From Kyrpidia spormannii (GTDB taxonomy: Bacteria > Bacillota > Bacilli > Kyrpidiales > Kyrpidiaceae), in NCBI RefSeq assembly GCF_002804065.1, contig NZ_CP024955.1, positions 2,046,001-2,110,000 of the forward strand: a stretch of 64,000 bases of DNA, written 5' to 3'. Within the stretch, counting starts at the first letter, position 1. The number at the start of each line of letters is the position of its first letter. Positions 8,712-15,948 of the stretch are shown here, in pieces. Under the pieces are notes generated by a model. That model saw nothing but the letters and a program-made list of their open reading frames with translations, made no database searches and was not told the DNA's origin. The position numbers and the translations under genes were made by a program.

Positions 8712-10307
8712 ATGGCGCGTGCGCCATTGCGGGTTCCTTACGACGAACCGGCCGATGTCGTGGTGATTGGGACCGGAGCCGGGGGTGGCAATGTCATCCG
8801 AGAATTGTGCCTGAAGGGCGTGAAAGTGGTTGCCCTGGAAGCCGGACCTCGACTCGACCCGGACAAAGATTTTGAAGAAGATGAGTGGGCGATGTTTTAC
8901 AAACTTTCATGGCTGGACCCTGTCGTGACAGAAGGAAACGATGCAACGGGGATGGCCACCTGGATTTGCAAAACCGTCGGGGGCACCACCACCCACTGGG
9001 CGGGAGCCGCACTTCGCTTCCAACCCCATGAATTCCGGGCAAGGACAACCTACGGAGACATTCCCGGCGCCGATCTGCGGGACTGGCCAATCGACTACAG
9101 TGACCTGTTGCCCTTTTATGAAGAAGCCGAAAAAGTGATGGGCGTGGCGGGTCGGGTATTGCCACTCCCACCTGGAAACACCAACTACTTGGTCATGAAA
9201 CGAGGGGCCGAGCGAATTGGACTCCATGCACGCCCAGGTTATATCGCCATCAATACGGAGCCTTATGATGGGCGCGGGGCATGCACCCAACGAGGTTACT
9301 GTTTTCAGGGATGTCGCAACCAAGCAAAATGGAGCAGTCTGTATGAAGCCATTCCAAAAGCGGAAGCCACCGGCTGGCTGGATTTGCGATCAAACTGTCA
9401 AGCTCTTTCCATCACCGTGGATTCGAACGGACTGGTCGACGGAGTCATCTATGCACAAAGCGACGGACAGCTGGTCAGACAGAAAACCAGAGCCGTCGTC
9501 GTCGCCTGCAACAGCATCCAAACCCCGCGATTGCTCCTCAACTCAGTATCCGGAAAGTTTCCCAACGGTCTTGCCAACGGCAGCGGCACCGTCGGGCGCT
9601 ATTATATGCGCCACGTGACTGCATCTTCTTATGCTCTGTTCCCCAAGCCTGTGCACGCCTATAAAGGGATCACCATGATGGGCCTCATTGATGATTTTGC
9701 ATCAAACGACCCATCGGGGAGGGGCTTCGTCGGGGGATTCCATTTCGAAACGATCATGCTGGGACCGTCCTTTACATCGGTTTTTGTACAGCCCGGGCCT
9801 TTGACCTCCACAAAAGACCGGCGGGCGCTGTGGGGAAAGGAATTGGCAGAGCTGATGGAGCAATACACCCATATGGCCGGCCTATGGATTGTGGGGGAAG
9901 ATATGCCCCAGCCCGACAACCGGGTCACCCTTCATCCCTATCAGAAGGACCAATTCGGCATGCCCATCCCCGTCGTGACCTACAACGACCACCCCAATGA
10001 CCAAGCAATGCGACAATTCGCGTGGGAGAAAGCCCGGGAGCTATACACCGCGGCAGGAGCGTACAAAGTATTCGACACACCTCCGTATCCCGCCACCCAC
10101 AACCTGGGCACATGCCGGATGGGTACAGACCCGAACGAATCTGTCGTCAACGAATACGGCCAGGCGCACGAAGTGAAAAACCTCTTTATTGCAGACGGCA
10201 GCGTTTTTACCACCAGCGCTGCAGAAAATCCGACTTTGACCATCAGTGCCTTAGCGATTCGCCAGGCCCGTCACATCATCGAGTTGATGATGGAAGACGA
10301 ACTGTAA
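8712..10307 (+). CDS. GMC-family flavoprotein dehydrogenase (gluconate 2-dehydrogenase-like)
   Basis: This FAD-dependent GMC oxidoreductase has 531 residues. The dinucleotide motif VVVIGTGAGGGN opens it, and the C-terminal active-site region contains THNLGTCRMG (catalytic His) and AAENPTLTISALA. A central cysteine cluster CTQRGYCFQGC (about residues 197-207) is the type that binds an iron-sulfur cluster in related sugar and alcohol dehydrogenases. It pairs with the subunit-3 gene upstream. The multiheme cytochrome c subunit normally seen as a third component is missing; the next genes encode a quinol oxidase on the other strand. The electron acceptor is therefore unclear. AGGGGG precedes the ATG. 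Confidence 0.88.
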   Translation: MARAPLRVPYDEPADVVVIGTGAGGGNVIRELCLKGVKVVALEAGPRLDPDKDFEEDEWAMFYKLSWLDPVVTEGNDATGMATWICKTVGGTTTHWAGAALRFQPHEFRARTTYGDIPGADLRDWPIDYSDLLPFYEEAEKVMGVAGRVLPLPPGNTNYLVMKRGAERIGLHARPGYIAINTEPYDGRGACTQRGYCFQGCRNQAKWSSLYEAIPKAEATGWLDLRSNCQALSITVDSNGLVDGVIYAQSDGQLVRQKTRAVVVACNSIQTPRLLLNSVSGKFPNGLANGSGTVGRYYMRHVTASSYALFPKPVHAYKGITMMGLIDDFASNDPSGRGFVGGFHFETIMLGPSFTSVFVQPGPLTSTKDRRALWGKELAELMEQYTHMAGLWIVGEDMPQPDNRVTLHPYQKDQFGMPIPVVTYNDHPNDQAMRQFAWEKARELYTAAGAYKVFDTPPYPATHNLGTCRMGTDPNESVVNEYGQAHEVKNLFIADGSVFTTSAAENPTLTISALAIRQARHIIELMMEDEL

Positions 10308-10350
10308 AAAAGCGTGGGCCAGACGCGCCGCTCGGTGCCGTCTGGCCCAC
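10306..10350 (-). terminator. Terminator between the convergent GMC and qox genes
   Basis: A perfect 12-bp stem (10314-10325 with 10339-10350) has a six-T run on its minus-strand 3' side. It ends the qox operon and may also stop plus-strand transcripts. Confidence 0.85.
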
Positions 10351-10356
10351 CCCCGA

Positions 10357-10713
10357 TTAAGCGACTTGGGAACTGAAAGTCATGATCCACATCGACATCA
10401 GCACCACAGCGAAAGTGAACACAAACCCGAGCAGGATGGCCACCGAATGAAAGGCCGGCCCATTTCCTTCCGTCACGTGCATAAAGAAGAAAAGTTGCAC
10501 CAGAATCTGAAATCCCGCCAGCACCAAAAGGACCAACACCAGCGGACTCGGCGTCAGGGTATGGGTGAAGGCCAGCCCGAAGGCAATGGCCGTCAGCACC
10601 AGGGACGCCACATAACCCAGGACGTATTTGCCCGCGGAGTGGCCGTCCCCCGAATGGGCATGCCGGGGGGCCGCTCCGCTCCCCGATGCTGCCCCCGTCT
10701 CATGTGTCGCCAC
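10357..10713 (-). CDS. qoxD: Quinol oxidase subunit IV
   Basis: A 118-residue membrane protein of the CyoD/QoxD family with three predicted membrane helices: roughly 31-50, 58-80 and 90-112. The motif ILVQLFFFMH in the second helix is typical. It is the last gene of the operon, begins with GTG one base after qoxC ends, and is followed by the terminator. The His-rich N-terminus (HAHSGDGH) is noted but common in this subunit. Confidence 0.88.
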   Translation of the reverse strand: MATHETGAASGSGAAPRHAHSGDGHSAGKYVLGYVASLVLTAIAFGLAFTHTLTPSPLVLVLLVLAGFQILVQLFFFMHVTEGNGPAFHSVAILLGFVFTFAVVLMSMWIMTFSSQVA

Positions 10714-10714
10714 G

Positions 10715-11377
10715 TCACATCACCACCCCGAAAAGATAGACCACGGTGAAAATGAACACCCACACCACGTCGAGAAAATGCCAATACAAGTTAACCGTGA
10801 ACACCTTGCGGGCCGTTTGCATGGTCAATCCCCGACGGGCCACTTGGATGAAAACCATCAGCATCCACAGAATGCCATAGGTCACGTGAGCCCCGTGGGT
10901 CCCCACCAGGGTAAAAAACGCCGACAAGAATCCGCTCCGCTGCATGGTGGCCCCAACCGCCACATCGGCGGCGAACTCTTTGATCTCGAGGCCCAGGAAC
11001 CCAAGGCCCAGGGCCATCGTCACCGCCAGCCACCCGAGAACTTGATTCCGGCGATCCCGGCGCATGGCCAGCGTCGCCAAGCCCCCGGTAAAGCTGCTGG
11101 TGAGCAGGAGAAAGGTTTCCGCCGTGAACCCGGGAATGTCGAACAACTCCCAGGCTGTCGGGCCGCCGTCCGTGTGCGTCCGGAGCACGAGATAGGTGGC
11201 AAATAGACAGGCGAACAGCAGCATATCCGTGGCGAGAAACAGCCAGAACCCGAAGATCTTCACCGCTTGGTGGGGATCTCGATACTCCAGCGGGCCCCGC
11301 CCGGCATCCTCCTGGAGAGGACCTTCTTGATGGGCTCGCCCGGCCACCCGCTTCAGTTCGCGTTCCACCACTGCCAT
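10715..11377 (-). CDS. qoxC: Quinol oxidase subunit III
   Basis: Heme-copper oxidase subunit III of 220 residues with five predicted membrane helices, the five-helix form seen in quinol oxidases. KIFGFWLFLATDMLLFACLF marks the first helix, and THGAHVTYGILW and LYWHFLDVVWVFIFTVVYL mark the last two. The ATG follows GGGAGG by 9 bases, and that ribosome site overlaps the end of qoxB, so the genes are translationally close. The subunit stabilises proton uptake into subunit I. Confidence 0.93.
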   Translation of the reverse strand: MAVVERELKRVAGRAHQEGPLQEDAGRGPLEYRDPHQAVKIFGFWLFLATDMLLFACLFATYLVLRTHTDGGPTAWELFDIPGFTAETFLLLTSSFTGGLATLAMRRDRRNQVLGWLAVTMALGLGFLGLEIKEFAADVAVGATMQRSGFLSAFFTLVGTHGAHVTYGILWMLMVFIQVARRGLTMQTARKVFTVNLYWHFLDVVWVFIFTVVYLFGVVM

Positions 11378-11380
11378 GGC

Positions 11381-13351
11381 TTACAGCCTCCCCAATGAGA
11401 TTTCGGTCTCAATCACCTTTTCGGCGGGCAGCGAATACTCTTCCTCGTACTGGAACGAACGCGACAACAGAGACAGGAGCACCCCGGCCAAACCGGCCAC
11501 CGCCAGCCACCACCAATTGAACACAACCCCGAAGCCCCCGACAAAGAAGCAGACACCCATCAAAAACGGCACCCCGGAATTCTTGGGCATGTGGATGTCC
11601 TTGACCTCCTCGGGCCTCGGCATCAACTCCTCCTCCCGGCCTTCACGCTTCAGGATCCACCACATATCCCGATCGGTGACAACGGGAATCACGGCAAAGT
11701 TATAGTGCGGCGCCGGAGAGGGCAACGACCATTCCAACGTCCGTCCGTCCCACGGATCCCCGGTCAAATCCCGCTCCCCGTGCCGAATGCTGTACACCAC
11801 CTGGGCCACGATGAAGAGAAACCCAATTCCCATGAGATACGCCCCGATGGTCGACACCAGATTCAAGGTGTTCCAGCCCATGTCTGCCGGATAGACGTAC
11901 ATACGGCGCTGCATGCCCATCAGACCCAGGGCGTACTGGGGCATAAAGCAGATGTAAAATCCGATATTGAAAAACCAGAACGCCCAACGGCCCAACCGCT
12001 CATCCAACTTGAAGCCAAACATCTTCGGCCACCAGTAGTACATCCCCGCGAGCATTCCGAACACCACCCCGCCGATCAGCGTCTGGTGAAAATGGGCGAT
12101 GAGGAAGTAGCTATTGTGATACTGGTAGTCCGCCGGAGCTACGGCCAGCATCACCCCCGTCGCCCCGCCGATGGCAAAGGTCGGAATGAAGGCCAGGGTC
12201 CACATCATGGGCAGTGACAAGCGGATTCTCCCCCGCCACATCGTAAACAGCCAGTTAAACACCTTCACCCCTGTCGGGATCCCCACCGCCATCGAGGCAA
12301 TGGCAAAGAAGGTATTCACGTCCGGGCCCGCTCCCATGGTGAAGAAGTGGTGAACCCACACGAAATAGCTGATGACACTAATCAGAATCAGGGACGACAC
12401 CATCGAGGCATACCCGAAAATCCGCTTTCGGGCAAAGGTGGCCACCACTTCAGAAAACACCCCGAAAGCCGGCAGCACCACGATGTACACCTCGGGGTGG
12501 CCCCAGATCCAGAACAGGTTGACGAACATCGCCGGATTCCCGCCGTGCAACATCGTGAAAAAGTGGGTTCCCGCCACCCGGTCCAAAAGGAGCAGCGCCA
12601 GGGCCACCGTCAGGGCCGGGAAAGCGAAAATGATCATGATACACGCCCCGAGGACCGACCAGGTAAACAAGGGCATGCGCATGAGACTCATTCCCGGTGC
12701 GCGCATTTTCAAAATCGTGGCCAGGAAGTTAATCCCCGTGGCAATACTGCCAATTCCAGATATTTGGATGCCCAATAAGTAATAGTTCTCTCCTGGCCCG
12801 GGGTCAAACCCCAATTCTGAAAGGGGTGGATAGCTCACCCAGCCAGCATCCGGCGAACCGCCGAACACAAAGGAGATGTTGAACAGAAGCGCGCCGAAGA
12901 AAAACAGCCAGAAGCTGACGGCATTCAAATACGGGAATGCCACGTCCCGGGCCCCGATCTGCAGGGGCACCACAATGTTAAAGAGAGCAAAAATGAACGG
13001 CATGGCCATGAACAATATCATGATCGTGCCATGAGTTGTAAAGATTTGATCGTAATGCGCAGCATCCAAGAAATGATTTCCCGGAATCGCCAGCTGGGTG
13101 CGAAGAAGTTCCGCGTCCACCCCGCCCCGGAACAACATCAGTAGCGCGGCGATCAGATACATGATCCCGATGCGCTTGTGGTCCACGGTGGTCAACCATT
13201 CGTCCCACAGCCATCGCCACTTCTTAAAATAGGTCAAAACCCCGACGATCCCGATGATCGTCAAGAGAATCAAAACGTCCGATCCCCAGATGAGGGGACC
13301 CTCGTTCCACATCAGGTACGTATTGGCAAAATTACGCAGGGTCTCCGACAC
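11381..13351 (-). CDS. qoxB: Quinol oxidase subunit I (heme a/CuB centre)
   Basis: Catalytic subunit of 656 residues that reduces oxygen to water and pumps protons. The heme and CuB signatures are present: THGTIMILFMAMP, the cross-link motif WIWGHPEVYIVVLPAFG, WVHHFFTMG and YFLIAHFHQTLIGG. The GHPEV glutamate and the D-channel aspartate in GARDVAFP mark it as an A1-type enzyme. The long C-terminus with DPWDGRTLEWSLPSPAPHYNF matches QoxB/CyoB rather than short cytochrome c oxidases. It starts with GTG after GGAGGGGG. Confidence 0.95.
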   Translation of the reverse strand: MSETLRNFANTYLMWNEGPLIWGSDVLILLTIIGIVGVLTYFKKWRWLWDEWLTTVDHKRIGIMYLIAALLMLFRGGVDAELLRTQLAIPGNHFLDAAHYDQIFTTHGTIMILFMAMPFIFALFNIVVPLQIGARDVAFPYLNAVSFWLFFFGALLFNISFVFGGSPDAGWVSYPPLSELGFDPGPGENYYLLGIQISGIGSIATGINFLATILKMRAPGMSLMRMPLFTWSVLGACIMIIFAFPALTVALALLLLDRVAGTHFFTMLHGGNPAMFVNLFWIWGHPEVYIVVLPAFGVFSEVVATFARKRIFGYASMVSSLILISVISYFVWVHHFFTMGAGPDVNTFFAIASMAVGIPTGVKVFNWLFTMWRGRIRLSLPMMWTLAFIPTFAIGGATGVMLAVAPADYQYHNSYFLIAHFHQTLIGGVVFGMLAGMYYWWPKMFGFKLDERLGRWAFWFFNIGFYICFMPQYALGLMGMQRRMYVYPADMGWNTLNLVSTIGAYLMGIGFLFIVAQVVYSIRHGERDLTGDPWDGRTLEWSLPSPAPHYNFAVIPVVTDRDMWWILKREGREEELMPRPEEVKDIHMPKNSGVPFLMGVCFFVGGFGVVFNWWWLAVAGLAGVLLSLLSRSFQYEEEYSLPAEKVIETEISLGRL

Positions 13352-13372
13352 TGTTCTACACCCCCTCCGCCA

Positions 13373-14320
13373 TCATTTTGGTGCACCTGTCCCCGGCATC
13401 GAAGCGGCCCCCTTCGGCATCATCCCTGCCCGCCCGTCGGTTCCGCCCATTCCGGCCATTTTTGGATCATAGCGTCCGCCATTGGTCCATACCGTGTCGT
13501 GAAACAACCCCGGTGGATAAGACGAATAGGTCGCCGTCCCCATGACTCCGGGTTTCTTCAACTGCTGGTACCCGGCCTCGGTCAGGGCCTGGCCGGTGGA
13601 TTTGGCCTTGCTCACCCATTGATCAAAATCCTTTTGCGAGACGGCCACGACGTTAAAGCCCATATGGGCAAATCCCTCTCCCGTGAAATTCGCGCCGTGT
13701 CCGTAGTACGTGCCCGGTTTGTCCGCTTGCAGCCACAGGCGCATGGCCATTCCCGGCATGGCGTACTCTTGCCCCCCGAGTTGTGGCACCCAGAAGGAGT
13801 TCATGGGAGAATCTGCGGTCAACTCGAATTGAACCGGCACGCCGACGGGAATCTCACAATAGTTGACCGTGGCAACCCCCTGGCCCGGATACTGGAACAG
13901 CCATTTCCAGTTCAACGATGTCACCTGAATCGTCAACGGCTGGGTGCTGGATTCAGGTGGCTCGGTCAGCGCAAAGGTAGTTTTCGCCGTGTAAAAACCA
14001 AGAACGCCGACGATGATGATGGGAATTCCCCACCAAACGATTTCAAGAATCCGGCTCTCCGACCACTCGGGTCGATAGGCCGCCGGGTTTCCGGGGCGAT
14101 CCCGGTAACGCCACACAATAAAAGCGAGCAGAACGAACACGGGAATGACAACCGCCAACACCAGGACGGTGGAGAGAACGATCAAATGCATCTCCTCCCG
14201 CCCCACCGGCCCCGCAGGATTTAACACGAGGTAGTTCGGACTGCATCCGGACAGAAAAAGGGCGGCCGCCGCGCCCACCACGAGAAGCAACGACTTGTGT
14301 CCGGCACTCACCGGCTTCAA
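13373..14320 (-). CDS. qoxA: Quinol oxidase subunit II lipoprotein
   Basis: This 315-residue subunit has a lipoprotein signal (lipobox LFLSGC), two membrane helices and an extracytoplasmic cupredoxin domain. The CuA ligands of cytochrome c oxidases are absent: where CxxxC is expected the sequence reads GEGFAHMGFNVVAV. That makes quinol the likely donor. I chose the TTG at 14320 because GGGGGG lies 7-8 bases upstream and the signal peptide begins there; an in-frame ATG reaches back to 14506 but adds a non-signal-like leader. The C-terminus is rich in Gly and Met (MAGMGGTDGRAGMM), which is unusual. Confidence 0.92.
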   Translation of the reverse strand: MKPVSAGHKSLLLVVGAAAALFLSGCSPNYLVLNPAGPVGREEMHLIVLSTVLVLAVVIPVFVLLAFIVWRYRDRPGNPAAYRPEWSESRILEIVWWGIPIIIVGVLGFYTAKTTFALTEPPESSTQPLTIQVTSLNWKWLFQYPGQGVATVNYCEIPVGVPVQFELTADSPMNSFWVPQLGGQEYAMPGMAMRLWLQADKPGTYYGHGANFTGEGFAHMGFNVVAVSQKDFDQWVSKAKSTGQALTEAGYQQLKKPGVMGTATYSSYPPGLFHDTVWTNGGRYDPKMAGMGGTDGRAGMMPKGAASMPGTGAPK

Positions 14321-14508
14321 TGCGGCATCCCCCCTTCTCAGTCTCGATCCCCGGCCGCCGCCACCTTCGGCTCCCCGAGCCGACAATTCGGCGGCATCGC
14401 CGTTTGTTAGAAACGATATCACTTTGCCATGCGTGTTGTTCGCTTGTTCAACATTTCTTCGCGGAGTATTCACCTTTTCTCCCCATACTTGTCTATAAAT
14501 GTTCATTC

Positions 14509-14537
14509 ATTGTCCTTGAACTCCTTAAGTTTGACAA
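14509..14537 (-). promoter_or_regulatory. Candidate promoter of qoxABCD
   Basis: On the minus strand TTGTCA (14537-14532), 17 bases and GACAAT (14514-14509) form a moderate match. A second possibility 23 bases downstream is TTCAAG, 17 bases, TATAGA. Either gives a leader near 170-190 bases before the chosen qoxA start. Confidence 0.35.
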
Positions 14538-14570
14538 AAAAACAATCCCAGGAACAAACACCCTGGGATT
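14536..14570 (-). terminator. Terminator downstream of the tiny membrane ORF
   Basis: The 9-bp stem AATCCCAGG/CCTGGGATT (14544-14552 with 14562-14570) is followed on the minus strand by a T-rich run of seven. It lies 33 bases past the stop of the 32-residue ORF and upstream of qoxA. Confidence 0.75.
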
Positions 14571-14602
14571 TTGACAGTTTCTTTGACAATGCAAGATATG
14601 TT

Positions 14603-14701
14603 CTACATTCTTCCCGTCACAAGGATTGCAACAAGTAGCGAGGGCCGTACCAGAACGGCAGCGGTAATCGGCAGCAGGTCCAGCAGAATCCCCGCCAACA
14701 T
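14603..14701 (-). CDS. Tiny hydrophobic membrane peptide (32 residues)
   Basis: The frame encodes 32 residues, starting MLAGILLDLLPITAAVLV, nearly all hydrophobic and long enough for one membrane helix. AGAAGGGGG lies 8-9 bases before the ATG and a good terminator follows the stop, which makes a real small gene plausible. No family is recognised. It could instead be the last piece of a decayed membrane protein, since a TetR relic lies immediately upstream. Confidence 0.4.
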   Translation of the reverse strand: MLAGILLDLLPITAAVLVRPSLLVAILVTGRM

Positions 14702-14831
14702 TTTCACGGGCCCCCTTCTCCCGAACTTAACACTGTTCACATGAAACCAAACAAAAAGTCCTTCAAGACGAGACGACAACTCCGGCCATCAAAGCATTAA
14801 TATCATAGTCGATCAAAGCTTCCTGAGATTG

Positions 14832-15010
14832 CTATCCAAAACCTGGGAAAACCAACAACAGCGACGTCAACCCGTGAAGACTGGCCCAAATGGATTGGCT
14901 CAGCGACATCGGCGTTCCCCCCTCGAATCACCCCTTCCCGGATACCGTTTTCCACCGCCTAAAGTAAAAGGGATACCGTGTCAAGTCCCTGTTGAAAATG
15001 AAGCTGCGAA
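14832..15010 (-). pseudogene. Relic of a TetR-family regulator (C-terminal ligand domain)
   Basis: Translated on the minus strand, AVENGIREGVIRGG and then SQSIWASLHGLTSLLLVF read as the end of a TetR regulator of the WHG type, whose hallmark is a W...HGL motif. Two lesions are visible. A TAG replaces what is probably CAG just before AVENG. A run of six G in the codons for RGG puts the two halves out of frame; five G would join them. The DNA-binding N-terminus is gone. The relic begins right after the DUF421 stop codon. Confidence 0.65.
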
Positions 15011-15022
15011 ATCTATCTTCAC

Positions 15023-15553
15023 CTACCGATTGCGACTGGAACGCACCTTGCGCAACCGGTGGATCGTCGGCGAACTTTGCGGGATAACCGAGATGGTGCC
15101 GTCCATCTCCAAAACAGCCGCATCCACAGCGTCGATCCGGTCCACCCCGTGCTCCCTCAAGGCCGCAAGAAGCTCCTCCAGATCGATCCCTTCCCGGCGA
15201 AGATGTTCCTCTACCACCCGGCCCCGGGTGATCAACACAACGGGGGCCCCTTCAAAAAACCGCCGAAGCTTCGTCCGGCGGCTGATCACCCGGTTCCAGA
15301 CCAACAGAATCAATGCCCCGAGGAGGCCGCCGACCAGCGAATTATCCGGGCCGATCATCGCATTTTGTACAGCGTTGGACAGCAGAAGGAGAGTCACCAG
15401 ATCAAAGGGGGTCATCTGCCCGAGAAGACGTCGCCCCATCCAGCGGAGGACACCCAGGAGCACAACATACACCACGGTGACCCGGATGGCCGTAAAAAGG
15501 ATCGTCCACCCATCACCCACCGCCGCCCATAGGTGGCTTAACAGCATTTGCAT
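15023..15553 (-). CDS. DUF421 family membrane protein (YetF-like)
   Basis: This 176-residue protein has two or three N-terminal membrane helices (about 15-40 and 55-90) and a cytoplasmic domain with GAPVVLITRGRVVEEHLRR. The start of the second helix, GRRLLGQMTPFDLVTLLLLSN, is a strong DUF421 marker. Relatives such as YetF are membrane proteins of unclear role, often in spore-formers. GGAGAGGCGGC precedes the ATG. It stands alone, with the decayed TetR gene downstream. Confidence 0.88.
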   Translation of the reverse strand: MQMLLSHLWAAVGDGWTILFTAIRVTVVYVVLLGVLRWMGRRLLGQMTPFDLVTLLLLSNAVQNAMIGPDNSLVGGLLGALILLVWNRVISRRTKLRRFFEGAPVVLITRGRVVEEHLRREGIDLEELLAALREHGVDRIDAVDAAVLEMDGTISVIPQSSPTIHRLRKVRSSRNR

Positions 15554-15675
15554 GCCGCCTCTCCCCTTCCAAAGCGCGTACCTGTATTATAAGATCAGAG
15601 GAGGATTTGGGAAAGAATTCCGAACCGTCGTTATCACCGGCACCCCGAAAATTTGAGGTAGGGAGGGTCATACGG

Positions 15676-15948
15676 ATGATTCACCAACACCTCGTGGTCC
15701 ATGGCAAAGTCCAGGGCGTGGGGTTTCGCGCCTACACCGCGAGACAGGCCGCCAACCTCAACATCCGCAGATGGGTGCGAAATCATCCCGAGGGCACCGT
15801 GGAAATCAACGCCGCGGGTTCTGCGGAGGCTATGGAAGCCTTTGTCCGCGCCGTCAAAAAAGGCCCACCCGGATCCCGGGTGGACCTCGTGGAAATCAGG
15901 TCCCTGGATGTGCCCTTGACCGATCAAACGTTCACCATTCGGCGATGA
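15676..15948 (+). CDS. acyP: Acylphosphatase
   Basis: A 90-residue enzyme that hydrolyses acyl phosphates. The active-site arginine lies in VQGVGFRAYT (Arg18) and the asparagine in WVRNHPEGTVE (Asn36). GGGAGGG precedes the ATG at 15676. Its last base directly adjoins the last base of the convergent acyl-CoA synthetase gene, so the two 3' ends abut with no intergenic space. Confidence 0.93.
   Translation: MIHQHLVVHGKVQGVGFRAYTARQAANLNIRRWVRNHPEGTVEINAAGSAEAMEAFVRAVKKGPPGSRVDLVEIRSLDVPLTDQTFTIRR

Noticed and set aside
13178..14224. 348-codon plus-strand frame across qoxB/qoxA
   Set aside because: It is fully antisense to two well-supported oxidase genes and has no recognisable domain.
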